A stretch of 29,360 bases of DNA from Marinospirillum sp035271045. GTDB taxonomy: Bacteria; Pseudomonadota; Gammaproteobacteria; Pseudomonadales; Halomonadaceae. The stretch spans positions 1 to 29,360 of the forward strand of contig NZ_DATESC010000026.1 of assembly GCF_035271045.1 (NCBI RefSeq), in the 5' to 3' direction. A program made the translations under genes and the position numbers. The notes under the pieces are model-generated. The model was not told the DNA's origin. It saw nothing but the letters and a program-made list of their open reading frames with translations, and did not search any database. The first letter of the stretch is position 1. Every line of letters begins with the position of its first letter. This document shows, one piece after another, positions 16,985 to 24,429 of this stretch.

Positions 16985-19279
16985 ATGACTAAAGATACTA
17001 AGCCACAAGAAACAATAAAAAACCCTTTAATTCTCTGCTGCTATTCAGTTACTGCGTTGCTGGCTTTAATTGTATTGTGGTTCATATTTTTTTATGCAAA
17101 TAATCCCATTAGCCCACTGCAAATTGCCTTAATTGCTCTTTTTAGCTTGCCACTTTTAGGGGGAAGTTTTTTACTTTATAAACAGCAAAAAAAACTTCAG
17201 CAAGAAGTGCTGCAACACAAAAAAACCCACAGTGAATTACTAGATCAACGCCAACAAATTAGCCAAGCCATAGAAGCCAGTAAACTAGGGCTTTGGGAAT
17301 GGGATTTAGAAACAGACTCTATTTATCACTCACACTTTTCAGATATTTTTGGCTATGGCCACGATGAAATCCCACATTTTATGGGCAATTTACAACCATT
17401 GGTACACCCTGATGATTACCCACGTTTAAGGCAAAGTTTAATTGATGCTTTAAAAGGGCGTAACGCACATTTTCAGTGTCGCTTTAGGATTCGTCATAAA
17501 TCAGGGCAATGGCGCTGGCTAGAAGATCATGGTGAAGTGGTTGAACGGCATCAAACCACAGGCATCGCTAAAAAAATGCTAGGTACACGCCGTGATATTA
17601 CTGAAGAACAAGAAAAAGACGATTATTTACAATTAGCTTGGAAAGCTTTTGAATCGTCTAGTGAAGCTACTTATATTATTGACTCAAACAGCCAAGTTAT
17701 TTTTGTTAATCAAGCATTTATAGACATAACTGGCTATGCAAAAAAAGATATTCTAAACCAGAATTTTTGGTCATTAAATAGTTTTAATGAAACCAAAGAC
17801 TTCTATCAAACCGTATCACGCAATCTTAAAAAAGAAGGGCGCTGGGAAGGCGAACTGATTCAAAAACGTGCTAACGGTGAAAGCTACCCACAATGGCTTA
17901 GGGTTATTAGAATTCTTAATTCTTCACAAAACAAACCCTACACAATCGGTATTTTCTCTGACTTGACGCAAACACGCGAAGTGGAAGCAAGGCTTAATTA
18001 TTTAGCCGAGTACGATGAGTTAACCGGTATGGCTAATCGTGGGCAATTTTATGACCGGATGCATCAAACCCTTGCCCAAGCTCGCCTTTATAAAGAAAAG
18101 CTGGGTTTAATTGTATTTGATATTGACCGTTTTAAAGCCTACAACAACTCTTTGGGGCATCATGCAGGCGACCAACTGTTAAAACAAGCAGCTGAGCGAA
18201 TTGCTAAAGTATTGACCAGTGCCGTGATTATCTCGCGCACCGGCGGCAATGAATTTGCTGCGCTGATTCAAGGCGATGAAGCGCAAAGTGTACTATTAAG
18301 TGAAGCCTTGCAAGAACAAATGCACCTGCCTTTTAACATTGACCGCCAAGAGTTACGCCTAACGCTTAGCATGGGCATTAGCTGTTATCCCGATCATGCC
18401 AGCGAACTGCAAGTGTTGCTAAACCAAGCCGATCAAGCCCGATTAAGTTGTAAATCTTTGGGTGGTAATCGCATTCAGGTTTATAACGACACCATTCGCC
18501 AAAGCAGTTTAGAGCTATTACGCCTAGAGCAAGATTTACGCAAAGCCCTAGAAAATGGCGAAATAAAAGTGCATTTTCAACCCAAACTCGACCTTAAAAC
18601 CAATAAAATTAATGCGGCTGAAGCTTTAGCACGTTGGCATCACCCCGACCAAGGCTTTATTTCACCTGCCCTATTCATACCCCTTGCAGAGCGCACGGGG
18701 CTGATTGAGAACCTTGGTCTGCAAGTATTAGAGCAATCCTGTAAACAAGCCGCTGCTTGGTATCATCAAGGACTTAATATACAAGTCGCTGTTAATATTG
18801 CTGCACAACAATTAGACAGTGGTTTATTACTACAGCAGGTTGATAACCTACTTAGCCAATATGAACTACCGGCACGAATGCTAGAATTAGAGTTAACCGA
18901 AAGTGCTTTAATGGAAGATGCTGAAGCAGCCATTATTGAAATGCAAAGCTTGCGTAATCGAGGCATTTCTTTAGCCATTGATGATTTTGGTACAGGTTAT
19001 TCTTCGCTTAGCTATTTGCAACGCTTTCCACTGGATATTTTAAAAATTGACCGCAGCTTTTTAATGACCGACCAAGGCAATAAAAACCAAGGTACTTTAA
19101 CCCGTGCCATTATTGCTTTAGGGCATGGTTTAGGCATGAAGGTGGTTGCAGAAGGCGTAGAAGAGCAACAGCAATTAGTAGAACTAAAACAATTAGGCTG
19201 CGACTATGCACAAGGTTTTGTTATTAGTCGACCCGTTCCAGCCGATGTTTTTGAACAACTGCTAGAACGTGAATTTTAG
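16985..19279 (+). CDS. Membrane PAS-PAS-GGDEF-EAL protein, probable c-di-GMP phosphodiesterase
   Basis: Inner-membrane c-di-GMP protein of 764 residues. Two membrane helices lie at about 16-37 and 45-65 with only a tiny periplasmic loop, followed by a coiled coil (about 66-95). PAS domains are at about 95-210 (with FRIRHKSGQWRWLEDHGEV) and 218-330. GGDEF is at about 338-500 and EAL at about 508-760. The cyclase motif is GGNEF (420-424), with Asn for the first acidic residue, and no RxxD site precedes it, so cyclase activity is doubtful. EAL (546-548), Asn604, Glu636, DDFGTG, LKIDRSF and VVAEGVE are intact, so phosphodiesterase is the likely role. Sensing should be cytosolic or within the membrane, given the short loop. 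The ribosome site is weak (GGG about 6 bases before the ATG). It converges on hexR with a 25-base gap. Confidence 0.92.
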   Translation: MTKDTKPQETIKNPLILCCYSVTALLALIVLWFIFFYANNPISPLQIALIALFSLPLLGGSFLLYKQQKKLQQEVLQHKKTHSELLDQRQQISQAIEASKLGLWEWDLETDSIYHSHFSDIFGYGHDEIPHFMGNLQPLVHPDDYPRLRQSLIDALKGRNAHFQCRFRIRHKSGQWRWLEDHGEVVERHQTTGIAKKMLGTRRDITEEQEKDDYLQLAWKAFESSSEATYIIDSNSQVIFVNQAFIDITGYAKKDILNQNFWSLNSFNETKDFYQTVSRNLKKEGRWEGELIQKRANGESYPQWLRVIRILNSSQNKPYTIGIFSDLTQTREVEARLNYLAEYDELTGMANRGQFYDRMHQTLAQARLYKEKLGLIVFDIDRFKAYNNSLGHHAGDQLLKQAAERIAKVLTSAVIISRTGGNEFAALIQGDEAQSVLLSEALQEQMHLPFNIDRQELRLTLSMGISCYPDHASELQVLLNQADQARLSCKSLGGNRIQVYNDTIRQSSLELLRLEQDLRKALENGEIKVHFQPKLDLKTNKINAAEALARWHHPDQGFISPALFIPLAERTGLIENLGLQVLEQSCKQAAAWYHQGLNIQVAVNIAAQQLDSGLLLQQVDNLLSQYELPARMLELELTESALMEDAEAAIIEMQSLRNRGISLAIDDFGTGYSSLSYLQRFPLDILKIDRSFLMTDQGNKNQGTLTRAIIALGHGLGMKVVAEGVEEQQQLVELKQLGCDYAQGFVISRPVPADVFEQLLEREF

Positions 19280-19304
19280 AATTAATGTACATTTAGCAAG
19301 CGTA

Positions 19305-20159
19305 TTAACGCAAACGGTCGGGTAGGCGTAAACCCTGCAAGCTGCGCTTAACCACTTGCAGATGCTCTATAAGCTTAGGGCCGCGCATTTTAGCAACACC
19401 TACAGCTAGCACGTCAATCACCACCAAATGGGCAATGCGTGAACTCATGGGCGTGTAAATTTCAGTGTCTTCTGGCACATCCATAAACAGCGGCAAAGTC
19501 ACCATATCGGCTAAAGGCGAACCCGAAGGGCACAAACCTATCACACTAGCACCCACTTCTTTAGCTAGCTGCACACTTTGCATTAAAGACTTAGTGCGCC
19601 CTGTTTGTGAAATAGCTACCACCACATCACCCGGTGTTAACGTAACTGCCGACATATTTTGCATATGAGGGTCAGAGTAAGCTGCCGTCGACATTTGTAA
19701 CCGAAAAAACTTATGTTGAGCATCAACAGCCACTGCACCCGAAGCACCAAAACCATAAAACTCAACACGGTTAGCATTGGTTAATAGCCGAATGGCTTCT
19801 TGCAACTTAGGCGTTTCTAGTTTGTCTCGAACTTGCAGCAACACACCAATGGTGGAATCAAAAATGCTGCGCGAAAACTCAGCAACCGTGTCACCATCAT
19901 TCATTGAAAATTGAGCAAAGCTGGTGTCGGTTGCCAAAACTTGCGCTAAACGCAGCTTAAAGTCTTGAAAACCATCACAGCCTAACGCACGGCAAAAACG
20001 TACCACCGTTGGCTCACTCACATGAGACTCAGTTGCCAAATCAACGATTCGCATATGAATGACTTCGTTAGGATTTTTTAGCACATAATTGCCAACCTTT
20101 TGCTCAGAGCGGCGAAAGGTATCCATTGTATTGCGTAGGTGTTCCAGAATATTAATCAC
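19305..20159 (-). CDS. hexR: HexR, RpiR-family regulator of central carbon metabolism
   Basis: Cytosolic transcription factor of 284 residues. An RpiR-type helix-turn-helix (about 1-77, with VSEPTVVRFCRALGCDGFQDFKLRLAQ) precedes a SIS sugar-phosphate domain (about 125-255, with GFGASGAVAVDAQHKFFRL and VVVAISQTGRT). The signature SDPHMQNMSAVTLTPGDVV and EDTEIYTPMSSRIAHLVVIDVLAVGVA fit HexR. HexR proteins bind 2-keto-3-deoxy-6-phosphogluconate and control Entner-Doudoroff, zwf and gap genes in Pseudomonas and Shewanella-like bacteria. I saw no match to the TGTAATT-type HexR operator before epd, pgk, fba or hexR in this window. The start appears to be GTG (20157-20159) with no strong ribosome site. 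It is divergent from dsbB. Confidence 0.9.
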   Translation of the reverse strand: MINILEHLRNTMDTFRRSEQKVGNYVLKNPNEVIHMRIVDLATESHVSEPTVVRFCRALGCDGFQDFKLRLAQVLATDTSFAQFSMNDGDTVAEFSRSIFDSTIGVLLQVRDKLETPKLQEAIRLLTNANRVEFYGFGASGAVAVDAQHKFFRLQMSTAAYSDPHMQNMSAVTLTPGDVVVAISQTGRTKSLMQSVQLAKEVGASVIGLCPSGSPLADMVTLPLFMDVPEDTEIYTPMSSRIAHLVVIDVLAVGVAKMRGPKLIEHLQVVKRSLQGLRLPDRLR

Positions 20160-20322
20160 GTTCAGTTTTTTCTTATAAAAAGGTACATTTATCTATTCTA
20201 CCCATATCAGACCTTGAGAATGAACCCATTTTCAATTTTTGGTCAAACATTGGTGTTAATCTTGCGATAACAGCAAAAATACAATCCACTTTGTATCACT
20301 TTTATGAATAAGGAAGCGTCTT

Positions 20323-20853
20323 TTGAATCACTTGCTAACCCTAACATTTTTGCAACGCCACGGTATGCTTTTAACGTTACTTGGCTCAGCGTTAATTTTA
20401 CTGGCTGCTGTTGCTTATGAAAAAATTACCGGATTATTGCCTTGTCCACTCTGCTGGCTGCAACGGGGCATTTTTGTGGGATTTTTTGTATTAAGCGCTT
20501 TAGCGCTGCTGCTAAACCGAATCACTCAAAAATCAGTCATCCAAAAATCAATCACACCCATGCGCTGGTTGTTAATCATTGCTTTTACGCTAGTGACAGC
20601 CACAGGCATTGGCATCGCGCTGCGTCATTTGTACATTAAGCTAAACCCTAGCAGCGCTGGCTGTGGTTTAGATGTCGAAACCTTGCTAGGATTTTTCCCG
20701 CTAACCGAAGCCTTAACTCAAATGCTGGTCGGTTCTTCTGACTGCGCTCAAACCGCTAATTTATTAGGCTTACCTTTACCAACGTGGAGCTTAACCGGCT
20801 ACCTAGTATTAGGCAGCCTCGCCATTTATAGCCTGCTAAAAACGCGTCAATAA
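20323..20853 (+). CDS. dsbB: DsbB disulfide bond formation protein
   Basis: Inner-membrane quinone reductase that re-oxidises periplasmic DsbA. The 176-residue length is typical. Four membrane helices are visible at about 14-32, 46-64, 80-98 and 156-173. The first periplasmic loop carries CPLCWLQR (Cys41, Cys44) and the second Cys114 and Cys141, so both redox pairs are present. The initiator is most likely TTG at 20323-20325, with AAGGA about 9 bases upstream. A nearby ATG (20304-20306) is out of frame, and the frame starts MNHLLTLTFLQRHGM. DsbA is not in this window. It is divergent from hexR and followed by the regulatory region of pstS. A possible -10 box TACAAT is at 20280-20285. Confidence 0.94.
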   Translation: MNHLLTLTFLQRHGMLLTLLGSALILLAAVAYEKITGLLPCPLCWLQRGIFVGFFVLSALALLLNRITQKSVIQKSITPMRWLLIIAFTLVTATGIGIALRHLYIKLNPSSAGCGLDVETLLGFFPLTEALTQMLVGSSDCAQTANLLGLPLPTWSLTGYLVLGSLAIYSLLKTRQ

Positions 20854-20906
20854 AAAACTACGCCGCTTACGGCACATTGCCCCACTAGATTCTCTTTTTC
20901 ATCAAA

Positions 20907-20924
20907 CTGTCATTTATCTACCTT
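20907..20924 (+). promoter_or_regulatory. PHO box (PhoB site) upstream of pstS
   Basis: CTGTCATTTATCTACCTT matches the 18-base PHO box (CTGTCATAWAWCTGTCAY) at 14 positions by my count: the first half is perfect, the second is degenerate (CTACCTT). It lies 80 bases before the pstS start, a usual place for a PhoB-activated promoter. A 13-base tandem repeat follows where the -10 element would be expected. Confidence 0.65.
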
Positions 20925-20930
20925 AAACTT

Positions 20931-20956
20931 TATTCAAATGAATTATTCAAATGAAT
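20931..20956 (+). repeat. 13-bp perfect tandem duplication in the pstS promoter
   Basis: TATTCAAATGAAT occurs at 20931-20943 and again at 20944-20956 with no gap. It starts 6 bases after the PHO box and covers the expected -10 region of the pstS promoter, so it either duplicates the -10 or alters spacing. It may also be a chance AT-rich slippage product. Confidence 0.85.
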
Positions 20957-21003
20957 AAAAGAATGTTTTCAATAAAAGACAATGACATAAAGTGGAGAAC
21001 TAC

Positions 21004-21978
21004 ATGACTCTGAAAACTAAAGTATTGGGTGCAGCGCTTGGCTTAACAGCTGCACTATTAACGACCAGCACCATTGCTGCGGTTGATCCAAAACTACCTG
21101 ACTATACTCGCACCAGCGGTGTATCTGGCAACCTAACCAGCCAAGGCTCCGACACCTTGGCTAACTTAATGACCCTTTGGGCAGAAGAATTTAAAAAGAA
21201 CTACCCTAATGTCAACATCCAAATTCAAGCGGCTGGCTCTTCTACCGCGCCACCGGCATTGGCAGAAGGCACATCAAATATTGGCCCTATGTCACGCATG
21301 ATGAAAGACAGCGAAATAGAGGCGTTTGAATCGCGTTATGGCTACCGTCCAACGGCGATACCGGTTGCTATTGATGCTTTAGCAATTTTTGTACACAAGG
21401 ATAACCCCATTAAAGGGCTAACTATTGCCCAAGTTGATGCAATTTTTTCTTCTACGCGTCGCTGTGGTGCAGAAAAAGATGTAACGCGCTGGGGTGATGT
21501 AGGCATGACCGGCGCTTGGGCTAATCGTCCTATTCAGCTTTATGGGCGTAACTCAGTGTCTGGTACTTACGGTTATTTTAAAGACAACGCCCTATGTAAA
21601 GGCGACTTTAAAAATAGCGTTAACGAACAACCCGGTTCAGCGTCAGTGGTTCAGTCAATTTCAACATCACTGAATGCCATTGGTTATTCAGGCATTGGCT
21701 ATCGTACTTCGTCCATTCGTACCGTACCGCTAGCAGCGACAGCAAACGATGCTTACATTGATGCCACACCAGAACAAGCGGCTTCCGGTGAATTTCCTTT
21801 ATCACGCTTTTTATACGTTTACGTGAACAAGCGCCCTAATCAATCCATGCAACCTTTAGACAGAGAATTTGTAAAACTGATTTTATCAAAACAAGGACAA
21901 GATGTAGTGGTACGTGATGGTTATGTGCCTTTACCTGCACCTTTAGTAGAAAAATTGCGTAACGATTTAGCCCTTTAA
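21004..21978 (+). CDS. pstS: Periplasmic phosphate-binding protein PstS
   Basis: Periplasmic receptor of the high-affinity phosphate ABC importer. I chose the ATG at 21004 because GGAG lies 6-7 bases before it and because it starts a clean signal peptide (MTLKTKVLGAALGLTAALLTTSTIAA), giving 324 residues. A GTG 12 bases upstream is in frame but overlaps the ribosome site. Phosphate-site segments are visible: SQGSDTLANLM, AAGSSTAPPAL, GPMSRMM and GRNSVSGTYGYFK. Two cysteines (in RRCG and LCKG) could form a disulfide. There is no lipobox, so it should be soluble. It is first in pstSCAB-phoU, with a PHO box upstream and a terminator-like hairpin downstream that probably favours higher PstS levels. 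Confidence 0.95.
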   Translation: MTLKTKVLGAALGLTAALLTTSTIAAVDPKLPDYTRTSGVSGNLTSQGSDTLANLMTLWAEEFKKNYPNVNIQIQAAGSSTAPPALAEGTSNIGPMSRMMKDSEIEAFESRYGYRPTAIPVAIDALAIFVHKDNPIKGLTIAQVDAIFSSTRRCGAEKDVTRWGDVGMTGAWANRPIQLYGRNSVSGTYGYFKDNALCKGDFKNSVNEQPGSASVVQSISTSLNAIGYSGIGYRTSSIRTVPLAATANDAYIDATPEQAASGEFPLSRFLYVYVNKRPNQSMQPLDREFVKLILSKQGQDVVVRDGYVPLPAPLVEKLRNDLAL

Positions 21979-21994
21979 AACTAGGCTAGCGCCA

Positions 21995-22028
21995 AAATAA
22001 AAAGAGGCTTTTAAGCCTCTTTTTATTT
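21995..22028 (+). terminator. Hairpin terminator/attenuator between pstS and pstC
   Basis: A 16-base arm AAATAAAAAGAGGCTT (21995-22010) pairs perfectly with AAGCCTCTTTTTATTT (22013-22028). The right arm contains the T-run, so it has a GC core AGAGGCTT followed by TTTTT. The minus strand also gives a T-run, but no opposite gene ends here. It should stop much transcription after pstS, making the first gene product the most abundant, as suits a binding protein. Its last bases overlap a PHO box for pstC. Confidence 0.88.
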
Positions 22029-22060
22029 GTCATTTAACTGTCACAGAAAAAGCTTACATT
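22027..22060 (+). promoter_or_regulatory. Second PHO box and -10 element upstream of pstC
   Basis: TTGTCATTTAACTGTCAC (22027-22044) matches the PHO box at 16 of 18 positions by my count, better than the one before pstS. TACATT (22055-22060) follows after exactly 10 bases, the classical distance from PHO box to -10 in PhoB-dependent promoters. It is 30 bases before the pstC ATG. I infer a separate phosphate-starvation promoter for pstCAB-phoU. Confidence 0.75.
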
Positions 22061-22090
22061 GTTCACAAAGTAACTTTAAAAGGTTAAGCC

Positions 22091-24370
22091 ATGAAGGACA
22101 TATCTTCAGTTTTAGAGCAGAGACTCAACAGCTCCCCCATAAAAAAACGTCGCAAATTTCGTGCATTTAAAGATGTTTTTGCGCGTTACGGTATTGCCGC
22201 TGGTGGTATGGGTGTCATAGTCGCCATCACCCTTATTTTCTTTTACCTGCTTTATGAAGTGGTTCCGCTGTTTAAAAGCGCCTCACTTGAAACAACAAGC
22301 AGCTTCTCTTTGACCAGTGAATTAGCCACTAGCCAGAACCTTGCTCTGATTACTGAAGAACAAAATGAACAAGCGGGCATTTTGACTAACCAAGGGCAGC
22401 TGGTTTTTTTTAGTACCCAAGATGGCACAGAAAAAGCCCGCCACCAACTGCCAGTGGGTAAGGCCAACATCACCAGCGTTAAAGAAAAAACACCCAGCGA
22501 CACCAATTTAATGGTGGGTTTAAGTAATGGTGAGGTGCTGGCGGTTAATACTCGCTTTCAAGTGGAATATAACCAACAAGGCGAACGTGGTGGTATTAAA
22601 CCCACAGTGACACCGCTATTTAATACCAGCCCTTTTCAGCTAGACCCATTAAGACGTGCCATTCAGCAAGTAACCTACCAAAAACTTCACGATGGTTTTT
22701 TAGTTGCAGGCTTAGTTAAACAAGGTGAAGTGCTGTTAACTAAAGTGGAGCAGCGCACCAACTTTATTACTGGTGCTTTTGTAGAAACCATTAAACCGCT
22801 TAACTTTCCTAATCAAACTTCTTATAAGCGTCTATTGATAGCGCCTGAAGCACGGTATATTTTTGCGCTAACGGCCAGTGGACAACTTGATGTTTATAAC
22901 GCTCAAAACCTAAATACTCTTGTTTTAGATCATAGTGTTCAGCTAGTCACAGCTAACCAAGAAGTTACGCAAATGATTTTCCAGCTAGGTCAACAATCAC
23001 TCCTAGTCGGTGATAATCAAGGGCAAATTAGCCAATGGTTTATGGTTAGAAATGAAGACAATGCACAGCGCTTAACGCACATTCGTACCCTAAAGTTAGG
23101 TGACTCCCCCATTGCCTTTTTAGAAGCTGAACAACGCCGCAAAGGTTTTGTTGCAATAGATACCACTGGGCGAGCCGGTGTTTTTAACACCACCGCCGAG
23201 AAAAAAGCCATTGATCTACAACTACTGACTGACAGTAAACCGATTTTGATTAGCATGGCACCTCGTGCTTCGATGCTTTTGGTGCAAGATAATCAGGGTG
23301 TGGTGCATAACTTTGCGATAGACAACAAACACCCAGAAACTTCACTTAAATCCCTATGGGGCAAGGTGTGGTACGAAGGTTACGAACAGCCAGAATACAC
23401 TTGGCAATCCTCTTCTGCTTCGACTGAATTTGAACCCAAGTTCAGCTTGACACCTTTAGCTTTTGGTACGTTAAAAGCCGCTTTTTATGCCATGTTGCTA
23501 TCCGTACCTTTAGCGGTTTGTGGTGCGATGTACACAGCCTACTTTATGGCGCCAGCAGTGCGTAACAAAGTAAAACCTGTTATTGAATTAATGGAAGCCT
23601 TGCCCACCGTTATTTTGGGTTTTTTTGCTGGTCTATTCTTAGCACCTTTTATGGAAAGCCATTTAACCGGCGTATTTGCGCTATTGCTAATAATGCCGTT
23701 AGGTATTCTTACTTTTGCTTTTGCTTGGGCGCAACTTCCCGGCAGCATTCGTCACCGTGTACCTGAAAACTGGCACCTTGTTTTGGTTATTCCACTGGTT
23801 ATTTTTCTTAGCTGGTTCTCTTTCACTATGAGTCAACCGTTAGAAATCTGGTTTTTTGCAGGCGATATGCGTAACTGGCTAACCAACGATTTAGGCATTC
23901 CATTTGACCAACGTAATGCCATGGTGGTGGGTTTTGCGATGGGTTTTGCGGTTATTCCAACCATCTATTCCATTGCTGAAGATGCGCTTTACGGTGTGCC
24001 TAAATCATTAAGCCACGGCTCACTTGCTTTAGGTGCAACCACTTGGCAAACCTTGGTTAGAGTGGTTTTACCTACCGCCAGCCCCGGTATTTTCTCTGCG
24101 GTAATGATTGGTATGGGGCGTGCTGTTGGTGAAACAATGATTGTACTCATGGCAACGGGTAACACCGCCATTATGAATGCCAATATTTTTGAAGGTATGC
24201 GAACCCTTGCCGCGAATATTGCCGTTGAAATGGGTGAGTCCGCCATTGGCAGCAGTCATTACCGTGTTCTATTCCTGGCCGCCTTGGTGCTCTTTTTATT
24301 CACTTTTGTGGTTAACACCTTAGCAGAAGTTGTTCGCCAAAGGATGCGTAAAAAGTACAGCACCCTTTAG
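22091..24370 (+). CDS. pstC: Phosphate ABC transporter permease PstC (extended form)
   Basis: Inner-membrane channel subunit of the Pst phosphate importer, 759 residues against about 320 in E. coli. One membrane helix lies at about 33-59. Then comes a large non-membrane region (about 62-450), probably periplasmic, with short repeated beta motifs (GILTNQGQLVFFSTQDG, VGLSNGEVLAV, LVGDNQGQISQW) that suggest a beta-propeller. The permease domain (about 455-755) carries membrane helices and the EAA-type loop GSLALGATTWQTLVRVVLPTASPG, which contacts PstB, then GRAVGETM. The long PstC is common in Pseudomonas-like bacteria; the role of the extra domain is unknown. AAAAGG lies before the ATG. It has its own PHO box, and pstA follows after 53 bases. 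Confidence 0.93.
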   Translation: MKDISSVLEQRLNSSPIKKRRKFRAFKDVFARYGIAAGGMGVIVAITLIFFYLLYEVVPLFKSASLETTSSFSLTSELATSQNLALITEEQNEQAGILTNQGQLVFFSTQDGTEKARHQLPVGKANITSVKEKTPSDTNLMVGLSNGEVLAVNTRFQVEYNQQGERGGIKPTVTPLFNTSPFQLDPLRRAIQQVTYQKLHDGFLVAGLVKQGEVLLTKVEQRTNFITGAFVETIKPLNFPNQTSYKRLLIAPEARYIFALTASGQLDVYNAQNLNTLVLDHSVQLVTANQEVTQMIFQLGQQSLLVGDNQGQISQWFMVRNEDNAQRLTHIRTLKLGDSPIAFLEAEQRRKGFVAIDTTGRAGVFNTTAEKKAIDLQLLTDSKPILISMAPRASMLLVQDNQGVVHNFAIDNKHPETSLKSLWGKVWYEGYEQPEYTWQSSSASTEFEPKFSLTPLAFGTLKAAFYAMLLSVPLAVCGAMYTAYFMAPAVRNKVKPVIELMEALPTVILGFFAGLFLAPFMESHLTGVFALLLIMPLGILTFAFAWAQLPGSIRHRVPENWHLVLVIPLVIFLSWFSFTMSQPLEIWFFAGDMRNWLTNDLGIPFDQRNAMVVGFAMGFAVIPTIYSIAEDALYGVPKSLSHGSLALGATTWQTLVRVVLPTASPGIFSAVMIGMGRAVGETMIVLMATGNTAIMNANIFEGMRTLAANIAVEMGESAIGSSHYRVLFLAALVLFLFTFVVNTLAEVVRQRMRKKYSTL

Positions 24371-24429
24371 TTAGCAACCTTGTAAGTATTGATAACACTG
24401 CACAGTAATAAATTTAGGAGTTAATGATA

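Noticed and set aside
19280..19304. A terminator between the third GGDEF-EAL gene and hexR
   Set aside because: GCGT-atta-ACGC near 19300 is only a 4-bp stem without a T-run; the convergent genes may simply end against each other.
20160..20322. A HexR operator in the hexR-dsbB intergenic region
   Set aside because: No TGTAATT-N-AATTACA-like dyad could be found; TGTATCACTTTTATG lacks the second half.
20862..20876. A terminator after dsbB (GCCG-ctta-CGGC)
   Set aside because: The stem has four to five pairs and no T-run follows.
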